Shown here in pieces: positions 34,745-43,458 of a DNA stretch of 64,000 nucleotides; positions within the stretch are counted from its first letter, which is position 1; every line of letters begins with the position of its first letter. Below the pieces are notes generated by a model. That model saw only the letters and a program-made list of their open reading frames with translations. It searched no databases and was not told the origin of the DNA. A program made the position numbers and the translations under genes. The stretch is from Chryseobacterium scophthalmum (lineage in GTDB: Bacteria; Bacteroidota; Bacteroidia; Flavobacteriales; Weeksellaceae), in NCBI RefSeq assembly GCF_900143185.1, contig NZ_FSRQ01000002.1:983217-1047216 (forward strand), written 5' to 3'.

Positions 34745-36544
34745 ATGACAACAGAAAATAATCTTTCTGAAAACGAAGAACACAAAACGTCTACAGAACA
34801 TCAGGAAACAGTCGAAAACATTCAGAATACTGAAGAAAATCATCACGAAGAAGATCATGATGGTTCTCAGCACGATTCTATTGCCGATCTGTCTCTTGCT
34901 GATGCACTGAAAGAAATGGAAAAAATTATTAATTCTAATAATGCAGGTGAACGATACAGAGAGTTTAATGCATTAAAGGAAAAAGCAAATCATACGATTC
35001 ACGACGAAATCGAAGATAAAAAGCATGAATATACCGATGCAGGAAATGCAATCGAAAATTTCAGCTACGAGCATCCTTCTCAATCTAAACTTTCAGGTCT
35101 GATTCATATTTTCAGAGAAAAGCATGATAATTTCCAGAAAAATCAGGAAGAAGAGCAGAAAAAAAACTTAGACCAACGTCAAAGCATTATTGAAAGGCTT
35201 AAAAATCTTTACACTAATTCTGAACCTGGAGTCAATCTTTTCAAATCAATCAGAGAGATTAAAGAGGAATGGTCAAACGCTGGTCAGGTTGCAAAATCTG
35301 AATTTAAAATTTTAAATAATAATTATTTCCATCATTTGAATCAGTTTTATCAGATGTTGGATTTAAATAAAGAGTTCCTTGAGCAGGAATACAGCCACAA
35401 CTTAGAAAAAAGACAGCACATTATTGCAAGAGCAAAAGAGCTGGAAAACGAACCGGTTGTACAAAAAGCTTTAAACGAACTTCAATATCTTCACAAGCTT
35501 TGGAAAGAAGAAGCAGAACCTGTTTCTGAAGAATTCCGTGAAAAAACCTGGGAAGAGTTCAAAGAAATTTCAAATAAAATTCACGAGAGAAAAACTGAGC
35601 TTTCTGCAGCTATTGAAACAGAGCAGAACGCAAATCTTGAGAAGAAAAACGAAATCATCGCTGAAATCAAGAAACTTTCTGAGCCAAAAGACAATCCTAA
35701 TCATACGTATTGGCAAAACTCAATCAAGCGAGTTGAAGAACTGCGTTCTGAATTTTTGAAAACAGGAAGTGTTCCTAGAAAATTGTCTAACAATAACTGG
35801 AATGATTTCAAAGCTACTTTAAGAGGTTTCAACACGACAAAAAACAATTACTATAAATCTCTGAAAGGTTCTCAACAACAGAATCTTGATGAAAAGCTGA
35901 AGCTGATTCAGACTGCAAAAGACAATATGCTTTCTGAAGATTGGGATCTTGCAGTGGCTTTATTCAAAAAGCTTCAGGAAGACTGGAAGAAAATAGGGCA
36001 CGTTCCGAAAAGTATGACCAATAAAATCTGGGATGAATTCCGTGATGCATGTAATACGTTCTTTAATAATTACAGAGAAAAAAGCAGCGCTTCTACTGAT
36101 AACTGGAAAGAAAACTACAAGCTTAAAAAAGATATTCTTGAAGAGTTGAAAACCATTTCAAACGACGAAGGAAGCATCGAAAAAATAGAAGCGATTAAAA
36201 CATCTTGGAATAATATAGGAAAAGTTCCGAGAGATAAGATGGCAATTAACTCTGAGTTTAATAAAACTCTTAGAGAAAAGTTGACGCTGAATAAGATTAA
36301 TGAGCTTGAACTTAAAGAAGAAGGTTTATCTGAAAACCAATTAACTGATAAAGCAAGAAAAATTAAGAGTCAAATCTCAGATCTTGAAGCTGAAATCGTT
36401 AAACTGGAAAATAACCTTTCATTCTTCAAAAATCCATCAAGAGAAAACCCTCTTTTACGAGATACTTACAATACGATTGATGACAAAAAAGCTCACCTTG
36501 AGACTTTAAAGCAGAATCTTCACAGTATTATCGCTGGAGAATAA
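34745..36544 (+). CDS. DUF349 repeat protein
   Basis: This 599-residue, strongly charged, helical protein has an acidic N-terminal 50 residues. Several DUF349 units of about 70 residues follow, each with the pattern W-(x)-G-x-V/A-P (EEWSNAGQVAKSEF, KTGSVPRKLSNNNWNDF, EDWKKIGHVPKSMTNKIWDEF, TSWNNIGKVPRDKM). A coiled-coil tail (KIKSQISDLEAEIVKLENNL) completes it. It has no signal peptide or membrane helix. DUF349 proteins are widespread in Bacteroidota; the function is unknown. A terminator follows directly. Confidence 0.9.
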   Translation: MTTENNLSENEEHKTSTEHQETVENIQNTEENHHEEDHDGSQHDSIADLSLADALKEMEKIINSNNAGERYREFNALKEKANHTIHDEIEDKKHEYTDAGNAIENFSYEHPSQSKLSGLIHIFREKHDNFQKNQEEEQKKNLDQRQSIIERLKNLYTNSEPGVNLFKSIREIKEEWSNAGQVAKSEFKILNNNYFHHLNQFYQMLDLNKEFLEQEYSHNLEKRQHIIARAKELENEPVVQKALNELQYLHKLWKEEAEPVSEEFREKTWEEFKEISNKIHERKTELSAAIETEQNANLEKKNEIIAEIKKLSEPKDNPNHTYWQNSIKRVEELRSEFLKTGSVPRKLSNNNWNDFKATLRGFNTTKNNYYKSLKGSQQQNLDEKLKLIQTAKDNMLSEDWDLAVALFKKLQEDWKKIGHVPKSMTNKIWDEFRDACNTFFNNYREKSSASTDNWKENYKLKKDILEELKTISNDEGSIEKIEAIKTSWNNIGKVPRDKMAINSEFNKTLREKLTLNKINELELKEEGLSENQLTDKARKIKSQISDLEAEIVKLENNLSFFKNPSRENPLLRDTYNTIDDKKAHLETLKQNLHSIIAGE

Positions 36545-36569
36545 ATTAAAATTAAAGTAAAATCTATAG

Positions 36570-36602
36570 AGCGAAACAAAGAAATTTGTATTCGCTTTTT
36601 TT
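36570..36602 (+). terminator. Intrinsic terminator between the DUF349 gene and ribD
   Basis: AGCGAAACAAA pairs with TTTGTATTCGCT (one bulged A) around GAAA, followed by TTTTTTT just before the ribD start. Confidence 0.8.
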
Positions 36603-36607
36603 ATCTT

Positions 36608-37633
36608 ATGCAAGACGAATTTTACATCAGAAGATGCATTGAGCTCGCTCAGAAGGCCATCGGAAACACTTATCCAAATCCATTGGTAGGAAGTGTGATT
36701 GTTCACAACGGTAAAATAATTGGTGAAGGGTATCATCATAAAGCGGGTGAAAATCATGCGGAAATTAACGCTATTAATTCCATTGAAGATAAAAGCCTGA
36801 TTCCTGAATCTACGATTTATGTTTCTTTGGAACCTTGTGCACATTTTGGAAAAACTCCGCCTTGTGCTCTGAAAATTGTTGAAATTGGCTTTAAAAAAGT
36901 TGTTATCGGAGCAATGGATTCTCACGATAAAGTTAACGGAAAAGGCAAGAAAATTATTCAGGATGCAGGAATTGAAGTTGTTTCCGGAGTTTTGGAAAAA
37001 GAATGCATTGAGATAAATAAAAGATTTTTTACCTATCACGAAAAAAGAAGACCTTTTATCATCTTAAAATGGGCAGAATCTGGCGACCGTTTTATGGATA
37101 AAGATTTTAAGCCTACTCAAATCAGCAACTCACTGACCAAACAATTTGTACATCAGCTAAGAAACAACGAGCATTCTATTCTGATTGGCACAATGACGGC
37201 TTTGAGAGACAATCCAAGTCTTACTACAAGAGAAATTGTAGGCAGAAACCCAATCAGGATTTTGATTGATATTGATCTGAAAGTTCCAACCGATTTTAAT
37301 ATTTACAGCAATGAAGCAGAAACTTTGGTTTTCAATTCTGTAAAAGAAGGTGAAGAAGGAAATATAAAATTCATTAAAACTTCAAGAGAAAATTTCATTG
37401 AAAATATGTTGAAAAAATTAGACGACCTTCAGATACAATCCATTATTGTGGAAGGCGGAAGTTTGGTTCTTCAGCAGTTTATTGATGCAGGTTTATGGGA
37501 CGAGATGATTATTATTAAAAATAAAAATTTAGTATTAGAAAACGGAACGAAAGCTCCAAGATTTAGCGAAACTCCGATCGATACTCAGGATTTCCGAGAC
37601 AATATTATTGAATTTTATAAAAATTCTCACTAA
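36608..37633 (+). CDS. ribD: Bifunctional riboflavin biosynthesis deaminase/reductase RibD
   Basis: This 341-residue protein has a CMP/dCMP-deaminase-like domain (about 1-145) with zinc site H50-A-E52, PCAHFGKTPPC (Cys77, Cys86) and YPNPLVGSVIV. A dihydrofolate-reductase-like domain (about 150-341) follows with LKWAESGDRF, HQLRNNEHSILIGTMTALRDNPSLTTR and IIVEGGSLVLQQFI. It converts the pyrimidine product of GTP cyclohydrolase II in two steps. No FMN riboswitch is seen upstream. It is cytoplasmic. The YigZ gene follows after 11 bases. Confidence 0.95.
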   Translation: MQDEFYIRRCIELAQKAIGNTYPNPLVGSVIVHNGKIIGEGYHHKAGENHAEINAINSIEDKSLIPESTIYVSLEPCAHFGKTPPCALKIVEIGFKKVVIGAMDSHDKVNGKGKKIIQDAGIEVVSGVLEKECIEINKRFFTYHEKRRPFIILKWAESGDRFMDKDFKPTQISNSLTKQFVHQLRNNEHSILIGTMTALRDNPSLTTREIVGRNPIRILIDIDLKVPTDFNIYSNEAETLVFNSVKEGEEGNIKFIKTSRENFIENMLKKLDDLQIQSIIVEGGSLVLQQFIDAGLWDEMIIIKNKNLVLENGTKAPRFSETPIDTQDFRDNIIEFYKNSH

Positions 37634-37644
37634 GAAGCCGACCA

Positions 37645-38250
37645 ATGCTGCACGAATACAAAACCATAGAAAAACCTGTAGAAAACACTTTACTTAAAGA
37701 AAAAGGAAGCAAGTTCATCGGTTTTGCTTTTCCGGTTAATAATGAAACTGAGCTTAAAAATGCTTTAGAGAAAATAAGAACCGAGCATCCGAAAGCTACG
37801 CATCATTGCTATGCTTTCAGAATGGGTTTAAATGGAGAAAATTATCGCGCAAATGACGATGGAGAACCTTCTGGAAGCGCAGGCTTACCAATTTACAATC
37901 AACTTCTAGCTAATGAAATAACCAATGTTTTAGTGATAAGCGTTCGTTATTATGGCGGAACAAAATTGGGTGTTTCAGGTTTGGTAAAAGCTTATAAAGA
38001 GTCTGCAAAAATTACTTTAGAAGAAGCCCAAATCATTACAAAAGAATTGGAAACTGAGATAGAAATTCAGTTTCAGTTTAATCAGCAAAATCTTATTTTC
38101 ACTTTGCTCTCAAAATTTGATGCTAAAGTCTTGAATTTTGATGCTAATGAAAACTGTGTTTTGACAGCTTCATTAAAAACAGCGCAAAAAGAAAACATCT
38201 CAGAAAAATTATCTGAGATGCAACATATTTCTTTTGAATTTAAAGATTAA
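37645..38250 (+). CDS. YigZ/IMPACT family protein
   Basis: This 201-residue protein has the UPF0029 N-terminal domain with KGSKFIGFAFPV, HPKATHHCYAFRMG, NDDGEPSGSAGLPIYNQL and VLVISVRYYGGTKLGVSGLVKAYKE. A smaller C-terminal DUF1949-like domain completes it, as in E. coli YigZ. Eukaryotic IMPACT regulates translation stress; the bacterial role is unsettled. It is cytoplasmic, co-transcribed with ribD, and nearly touches the convergent zinc peptidase gene. Confidence 0.92.
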   Translation: MLHEYKTIEKPVENTLLKEKGSKFIGFAFPVNNETELKNALEKIRTEHPKATHHCYAFRMGLNGENYRANDDGEPSGSAGLPIYNQLLANEITNVLVISVRYYGGTKLGVSGLVKAYKESAKITLEEAQIITKELETEIEIQFQFNQQNLIFTLLSKFDAKVLNFDANENCVLTASLKTAQKENISEKLSEMQHISFEFKD

Positions 38251-38251
38251 A

Positions 38252-38941
38252 TTAATCTCTTCGACCTCCCATTAACAGGGAAGCAAAGTATATCAACTGC
38301 GCTAAAGATCCGAGTGCCGCCACCAAATAAGTTCGGGCTGCCCAAGTAAGACTGTCTTTAACACCAACAAATTCTTCTGCAGTCACCGTTCCTGTATCTT
38401 TCAGCCACTTCATCGCTCGATTACTCGCATCATATTCTACAGGAAGTGTAATAAAAGCAAAAAGTGTAGTTAATGCAAACATAATTACTCCAATCAATAG
38501 AATCAATTTATTGCCACTCATTGCCATAACAACGATCCCTCCCATCAATACAAATTGCATTAAATTTGAACTTATGTTCACAACAGGAACCAATTTTGAT
38601 CTTAATTGTAACATTGAATATCCTATAGCATGTTGTACAGCATGACCACATTCATGAGCCGCAACAGCCGCTGCAGCTGCGTTTCTTTGCATATAAACTC
38701 CTTCTGAAAGATTCACCGTTTTATCCGCCGGATTATAATGATCCGTCAATTGCCCAGGAACTGAAATTACCTGAACATCATGAATATTGTTATCTCTCAA
38801 CATTTTTTCGGCAACTTCCTTACCCGACATTCCGTTTCTGAGATGTACATTTGAATAATATTCGAATTTAGATTTTAATCTTGAGGAAACAAACCAGCTA
38901 ATCAGCATCGCAAGTCCTATGATAAGATAATAACCTGTCAT
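38252..38941 (-). CDS. YugP-like membrane zinc metallopeptidase
   Basis: This 229-residue protein has an N-terminal helix (residues 4-20), a zinc motif HECGH (96-100) in AAHECGHAVQHAIGYSML, and three further hydrophobic helices ending in a basic tail. QLTDHYNPADKTVNLSEGVY is the family region ahead of the site. YugP (PF04298) homologues are widespread with unknown substrates; an inner membrane location is expected. The gene is convergent with the YigZ gene, one base apart. Confidence 0.9.
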   Translation of the reverse strand: MTGYYLIIGLAMLISWFVSSRLKSKFEYYSNVHLRNGMSGKEVAEKMLRDNNIHDVQVISVPGQLTDHYNPADKTVNLSEGVYMQRNAAAAAVAAHECGHAVQHAIGYSMLQLRSKLVPVVNISSNLMQFVLMGGIVVMAMSGNKLILLIGVIMFALTTLFAFITLPVEYDASNRAMKWLKDTGTVTAEEFVGVKDSLTWAARTYLVAALGSLAQLIYFASLLMGGRRD

Positions 38942-39015
38942 TTTATTTAAATTTAGTATATAATAATTCTTATAATTGATGTAAAAATTGTGCCAAAGTT
39001 TTAGGTTTTATTAAT

Positions 39016-39023
39016 TATATTTG
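39016..39023 (+). promoter_or_regulatory. Bacteroidota -7 promoter element (TATATTTG)
   Basis: TATATTTG lies 22 bases before the start at 39046. A TTG is at 38988-38990, somewhat far at 25 bases. Confidence 0.5.
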
Positions 39024-39045
39024 TGGTTCTATTTACCCGAAAACT

Positions 39046-40170
39046 ATGTCAAAAGTTTCCATTCTTGAAGTAAAAACTCCTGAAGATTTAAAGCAATTTG
39101 TAAAATTCCCAATGAATTTATACAAAAACAATCCCTATTATGTTCCTTCATTTATAAAAGACGAAATTAATGTATGGAATCCTCAGGAAAACCCTGCCTT
39201 GCAATATTCTGAAGCAAAGCAGTTTTTAGCATGGAAAGACAGTAGAGTAGTAGGACGAATTGCTGTAATTATCAATCATAAAGAAGAAAAAGAACTGGGT
39301 ATAAAAAAAGTTCGTTTCGGATGGATTGATTTTATTGATGATGCAGAAGTTTCTAAAGCGCTAATCGACACTGCCGTAAATTACGCTAAAGAACATCAAA
39401 TCGACAACATTGAAGGACCAATGGGTTTTACCAATCTAGACAAAGCAGGAATGCTGACTTTCGGATTTGAGAAAATAGCTACGATGATTGGAATTTACAA
39501 CCATGAATATTACCCGAAACATATTGAAAATCTCGGTCTTGTAAAAGAAAAAGAATGGGTGGAATTTGAAATGAATTTCCCAAAAGTACTTCCTCCAAAA
39601 GTAGAAAAATTCAGTTCACTGATTGCGGAAAAATACAACTTAAGAGTTTTAGACTTCAAAAGCAAAGAAGAGATTTTACCTTACGTAAAACCAATGTTTA
39701 AGCTACTTGACGAAACGTACAAGCATCTTTCGACCTATACTCCTATTTCTGAAGAGCAAATTAAAACATACAAAGAGAAATTCTTCCCGATGATTGCCAA
39801 AAACTACGTCATCTGCGTAGTTGATGAGCATGATGAGTTGGTTTCTTTTGCCGTTACGATGCCTTCTTATTCTAAAGCTTTACAAAAATCTAAAGGAAAA
39901 CTTTTTCCTTTCGGTTGGTGGCATTTTTTACAGGCTCAAAAGAAAAACGACCGCGCTAATTTTTACTTAATCGGAATTCATCCAGAATACCAAAGACGTG
40001 GTGTAACTGCTATTATTTTCAAAGAAATTTTCGTAAGATTCAACAATATGGGAATCGATTTTGCGGAAACCAACCCTGAATTGGAAGAAAACAAAAGTGT
40101 GCAGGTTCTTTGGCAGGATTACAATCCCGTAAATCATAAAAGAAGAAGAACATATTCTTTAAAATTCTAA
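39046..40170 (+). CDS. GNAT-like N-acetyltransferase family protein
   Basis: This 374-residue protein has two acetyltransferase-like halves. The N-terminal half has KNNPYYVPSFIKDE and QFLAWKDSRVVGRIAVIIN. The C-terminal half has the clearer GNAT core, NFYLIGIHPEYQRRGVTAIIFKEI, with the R-x-x-G-x acetyl-CoA loop (QRRGV). Between them lies IEGPMGFTNLDKAGMLTFGF. Such proteins are common in Bacteroidota and their substrate is unknown. It is cytoplasmic, with its own promoter. The small membrane gene follows one base after its stop. Confidence 0.85.
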   Translation: MSKVSILEVKTPEDLKQFVKFPMNLYKNNPYYVPSFIKDEINVWNPQENPALQYSEAKQFLAWKDSRVVGRIAVIINHKEEKELGIKKVRFGWIDFIDDAEVSKALIDTAVNYAKEHQIDNIEGPMGFTNLDKAGMLTFGFEKIATMIGIYNHEYYPKHIENLGLVKEKEWVEFEMNFPKVLPPKVEKFSSLIAEKYNLRVLDFKSKEEILPYVKPMFKLLDETYKHLSTYTPISEEQIKTYKEKFFPMIAKNYVICVVDEHDELVSFAVTMPSYSKALQKSKGKLFPFGWWHFLQAQKKNDRANFYLIGIHPEYQRRGVTAIIFKEIFVRFNNMGIDFAETNPELEENKSVQVLWQDYNPVNHKRRRTYSLKF

Positions 40171-40171
40171 T

Positions 40172-40348
40172 ATGAAGCCACATCTTTTTATTTTCGGTTT
40201 TTTGATTGCAGGTTTCGCTGCTTACAATTTGTTTTTTGCATTACCTGATGACAGAATGAATACGCTTGTAAATATCGTTTATGCAAGTGTACTTTTTGGT
40301 TATATTTCATTTATGGCATTTACTGTGCTAAGAAAACTGAAGAAATAG
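40172..40348 (+). CDS. Small two-helix membrane protein
   Basis: This 58-residue frame begins one base after the GNAT gene (ATG 40172, TAG 40346). It is mostly hydrophobic: helix 1 runs LFIFGFLIAGFAAYNLFFAL, then a loop PDDRMNT, then helix 2 NIVYASVLFGYISFMAFTVL, and it closes with a basic end (RKLKK). That end gives a clear positive-inside signal. No family is recognised. The close spacing and clean topology support a real gene. Confidence 0.65.
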   Translation: MKPHLFIFGFLIAGFAAYNLFFALPDDRMNTLVNIVYASVLFGYISFMAFTVLRKLKK

Positions 40349-40437
40349 CACTATTTTTATTGATTCTAAATTATCGGTTTTCTCTATTTTCATCAGACTT
40401 TTAAGTTGATTAATTTCATGCTTTATTGTTTATTGCC

Positions 40438-40445
40438 TAAATTTG
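40438..40445 (+). promoter_or_regulatory. Probable nuo operon promoter (-7 TAAATTTG)
   Basis: TAAATTTG lies 23 bases before nuoA. No TTG sits at the best spacing (candidates are 9 and 29 bases upstream), so only the -7 box supports it. Confidence 0.5.
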
Positions 40446-40468
40446 CAACTTGAGATAATAATGTAAAA

Positions 40469-40840
40469 ATGAATTTACCTGAAAGTTATATTCCGATCCT
40501 TATACAAGCCGGTGTTGCCATAGGTTTTGTAGCCGTTTCTTTGCTTGGAGCTCATTTTCTGGGTCCAAAGCAGAAAAAAGGAAATTCTGTAAAAAACCAA
40601 AGCTGGGAATGTGGTGTACCTGTTGAAGGAAACGCAAGAACTCCATTCTCAATTAAGTATTTCTTAACTGCGGTATTGTTTGTATTATTCGATATCGAAA
40701 TCGTATTTTTTTATCCGTACGCTGTAAACTTCAGAGAATTTGGTCTTGAAGGATTCTTTGCAGTTCTTACATTCGTTGCTATTTTCTTCCTTGCATTTTT
40801 TTATGTCTGGAAACGTGGCGCATTAGACTGGGATAAATAA
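40469..40840 (+). CDS. nuoA: NADH-quinone oxidoreductase subunit A
   Basis: This 123-residue membrane subunit of complex I has three helices and the conserved loop SWECGVPVEGNARTPFSIKYFLTAVLFVLFDIEIVFFYPYA. It is the first gene of a collinear nuoA-N operon. NuoA lies near the quinone channel and NuoH in the inner membrane. The length matches the family. Confidence 0.97.
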   Translation: MNLPESYIPILIQAGVAIGFVAVSLLGAHFLGPKQKKGNSVKNQSWECGVPVEGNARTPFSIKYFLTAVLFVLFDIEIVFFYPYAVNFREFGLEGFFAVLTFVAIFFLAFFYVWKRGALDWDK

Positions 40841-40869
40841 CGATAATTATAAATTTTAAATTACAAATT

Positions 40870-40948
40870 TTAGATATGGGATTTTTAATTAAAGTTAACA
40901 TTAACAATAATTTAGAATCTAAAATTTAAAATCTAAAATCTACTAAAA
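40870..40948. repeat. Degenerate AATCTAAA spacer before nuoB
   Basis: An A/T-rich spacer with units such as AAAATCTAAAATCT ends 2-20 bases before the nuoB start. Similar spacers precede nuoD, nuoE, nuoF, nuoH, nuoI and nuoN. Confidence 0.6.
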
Positions 40949-41509
40949 ATGTCAGATCAAAAACCAATTATAAGAACAGATGCACCAGCTCCGGAAGGAT
41001 TTGAAGGAGAGGGGTTTTTCGCAACCAAATTGAGCAGTGTAATCGGAATGGCTAGAAAGTTTTCACTTTGGCCTTTACCTTTTGCTACTTCTTGTTGCGG
41101 TATCGAGTTCATGGCTACTCTAAACCCAACGTATGACGCATCAAGATTTGGTATGGAAAGAAACTCTTTCTCGCCAAGACAAGCAGATATGTTGATGGTT
41201 TGCGGGACTATTTCTAAAAAATTAGGTCCTGTTTTAAAAGAAGTTTACACTCAAATGGCAGAACCGAAATGGGTAGTTGCTGTTGGAGCTTGTGCTTCAA
41301 GCGGAGGTATTTTTGATACGTATTCAGTTTTACAGGGAATTGATAAAATTATTCCGGTAGACGTTTACGTTCCTGGTTGTCCTCCAAGACCAGAACAGAT
41401 TATTGAAGGTGTAATGCAGGTGCAAGCTTTAGCAGAAAGCGAAAGCATCAGAAGAAGAGATATGCCGGAATACCAAGCATTGCTTGATTCTTATAATATT
41501 AGCAATTAA
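40949..41509 (+). CDS. nuoB: NADH-quinone oxidoreductase subunit B
   Basis: This 186-residue subunit holds [4Fe-4S] cluster N2, the last electron carrier before quinone. The cysteine ligands appear as TSCCGIEFMAT (tandem Cys), CGTISKK/GACASSGG and VPGCPPRPE. PRQADMLMVCGT and GVMQVQAL are also family typical. It is a peripheral arm subunit in the cytoplasm at the membrane face. Confidence 0.97.
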   Translation: MSDQKPIIRTDAPAPEGFEGEGFFATKLSSVIGMARKFSLWPLPFATSCCGIEFMATLNPTYDASRFGMERNSFSPRQADMLMVCGTISKKLGPVLKEVYTQMAEPKWVVAVGACASSGGIFDTYSVLQGIDKIIPVDVYVPGCPPRPEQIIEGVMQVQALAESESIRRRDMPEYQALLDSYNISN

Positions 41510-41520
41510 TTGATACGGAA

Positions 41521-42015
41521 ATGACGAACGAATTTGTATTAGAAGCGATAACGAGAGAGTTTCCGGAATCTGTAATTTCAAGCTCAGAGCCTTATGGAAT
41601 GCTGACTGTAGAAATTAAAAAAGAGGATATCAAAAAAATAATTCATTATCTTAAAGATTCATCATTGGAAATTAATTTCCTTACTGATGTTTGTGGAATC
41701 CATTACCCAGAATTTCCAGAGAAAGAAATCGGAGTTGTTTATCACTTGCATAATATGATGACGAATTTCAGAATCCGTATAAAAGCTTTTATGTCAAGAG
41801 AAAATGTTGAAGTAGATTCTTTAACAGAGCTTTATGCAGGAGCCAACTGGATGGAAAGAGAAACTTTTGATTTTTATGGAATTAAATTTAAAGGACACCC
41901 AGATTTAAGACCTATCCTGAATATGGAAGATCTTGGTTATCATCCAATGCTGAAAGAATACCGTCTTGAAGATGGTACTAGAACAGATAAGAACGACACC
42001 ATGTTTGGTAGATAG
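41521..42015 (+). CDS. nuoC: NADH-quinone oxidoreductase subunit C
   Basis: This 164-residue 30-kDa-type subunit is separate from NuoD here, unlike E. coli. It has DVCGIHYPEFPEKEIGVVYHLHNM and the signature ERETFDFYGIKFKGHPDLRPILNMEDLGYHPMLKEY. It stabilises the peripheral arm with NuoB and NuoD. It starts 11 bases after nuoB. Confidence 0.96.
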   Translation: MTNEFVLEAITREFPESVISSSEPYGMLTVEIKKEDIKKIIHYLKDSSLEINFLTDVCGIHYPEFPEKEIGVVYHLHNMMTNFRIRIKAFMSRENVEVDSLTELYAGANWMERETFDFYGIKFKGHPDLRPILNMEDLGYHPMLKEYRLEDGTRTDKNDTMFGR

Positions 42016-42096
42016 GACAAATTTGAAATTGATTATTTGAAATTTGAAGTGAATCAAATCTCAAATTTCAAATCTCAAACCTCAAATGAATTTATT
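42016..42096. repeat. Degenerate ATCTCAAATTTC spacer before nuoD
   Basis: The 81-base gap is made of run-on ATTTGAAATTTGAA and ATCTCAAATTTC units. It happens to be open in the nuoD frame from an ATG at 42037, which would add 20 residues of repeat translation (for example NFKSQTSN). Confidence 0.6.
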
Positions 42097-43320
42097 ATGA
42101 AAGACAACTCATTATCTAATATACTTAACCAGCACAACAGTAACGAACAAATCGACGGGCAATTATACACCCTGAATTTGGGACCTACTCACCCTGCAAC
42201 GCACGGAATCTTCCAAAACGTTCTTACAATGGACGGTGAAAGAATTCTTCACGCAGAGCAGACCGTTGGTTATATCCACAGAGCTTTTGAAAAAATTTCT
42301 GAAAGAAGAAATTATGCTCAAATCACGACGCTTACAGACCGTATGAACTACTGTTCTGCGCCAATCAACAATCTTGGATGGCACATGACTGTAGAAAAAC
42401 TGATTGGTGTAAAAGTTCCGAAACGTGTAGATTATATGCGTGTTATTTTAATGGAATTGGCAAGAATCGGTGACCATTTGATTTGTAACGGAGTTACCGG
42501 AATGGATGCAGGTGCCATTACAGGTCTTACCTATATGTTCATCGAAAGAGAGCGTATTTACGATATGTACGAGCAGATTTGTGGTGCTAGAATGACAACT
42601 AATATGGGAAGAATCGGAGGTTTTGAAAGAGATTTCACTCCAAAATTCCATGAGTTGTTGAAAGATTTCTTAAAAACATTCCCGGCAAGATTCCAGGAAT
42701 TCTGTAATCTATTGGAGAGAAACAGAATATTTATGGACAGAACCATTGGTGCAGGTGCAATTTCAGCAGAAAGAGCATTAAGCTATGGTTTCACAGGTCC
42801 AAATTTACGTGCAACAGGTGTGGACTACGATGTAAGGGTTGCACAACCTTATTCTTCTTATGAAGATTTCGATTTTATCATTCCAGTAGGAACTTCTGGT
42901 GACACTTACGACCGTTTCATGGTTCGTCAGCAGGAAATCTGGGAATCTTTGAAAATAATCAACCAAGCGTACGACAATTTGCCGGAAGGTCCTTTCCACG
43001 CAGATGTTCCAGAATTTTATCTTCCTGAAAAAGCTGATGTTTATAAAAAAATGGAAGCTTTAATTTACCATTTCAAAATCGTAATGGGAGAAACTGACGT
43101 ACCAAAAGGAGAAGTTTATCACCCTGTAGAAGGTGGAAACGGAGAATTAGGATTCTATTTAGTGAGTGATGGCGGAAGAAGCCCTTACAGACTGCACTTC
43201 AGAAGACCATGTTTTATCTACTACCAAGCATATCCTGAAATGATCACAGGTTCTGTAATTTCAGACGCTATCGTTACGATGTGTAGTATGAACGTGATTG
43301 CGGGAGAATTAGACGCATAA
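42097..43320 (+). CDS. nuoD: NADH-quinone oxidoreductase subunit D
   Basis: This 407-residue 49-kDa subunit forms the quinone-binding pocket with NuoB. It starts LNLGPTHPATHGIFQ and contains QTVGYIHRAFEKISE, NYCSAPINNLGWHMT, RIGDHLICNG and HFRRPCFIYYQAYPEMI. I use ATG 42097 (MKDNSLSNILNQ) because the upstream in-frame ATG 42037 lies in repeat DNA. It is a peripheral arm subunit. Confidence 0.95.
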   Translation: MKDNSLSNILNQHNSNEQIDGQLYTLNLGPTHPATHGIFQNVLTMDGERILHAEQTVGYIHRAFEKISERRNYAQITTLTDRMNYCSAPINNLGWHMTVEKLIGVKVPKRVDYMRVILMELARIGDHLICNGVTGMDAGAITGLTYMFIERERIYDMYEQICGARMTTNMGRIGGFERDFTPKFHELLKDFLKTFPARFQEFCNLLERNRIFMDRTIGAGAISAERALSYGFTGPNLRATGVDYDVRVAQPYSSYEDFDFIIPVGTSGDTYDRFMVRQQEIWESLKIINQAYDNLPEGPFHADVPEFYLPEKADVYKKMEALIYHFKIVMGETDVPKGEVYHPVEGGNGELGFYLVSDGGRSPYRLHFRRPCFIYYQAYPEMITGSVISDAIVTMCSMNVIAGELDA

Positions 43321-43458
43321 AAGAAATTATAGATTTTGGATTATAAATTTTAAATTAATCTAAACTCTTTAAATATAAATTAATATCAAAATTGATAGGA
43401 TTTTTAGAACTAAGATTTTCATCTAAAATCTAAAATCTAAAATCTAAAATCTTTAAAT
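43321..43458. repeat. Degenerate AATCTAAA spacer before nuoE
   Basis: A 138-base A/T-rich gap ends in about four run-on ATCTAAA units (around 43423-43450) directly before the ATG. No frame or terminator is seen. Confidence 0.65.

Noticed and set aside
43420-43456. Run of ATCTAAA units resembling a short direct-repeat array
   Set aside because: Units are 7-8 bases with no spacers and sit directly before a start codon; this is not a CRISPR array, and no cas genes are present.
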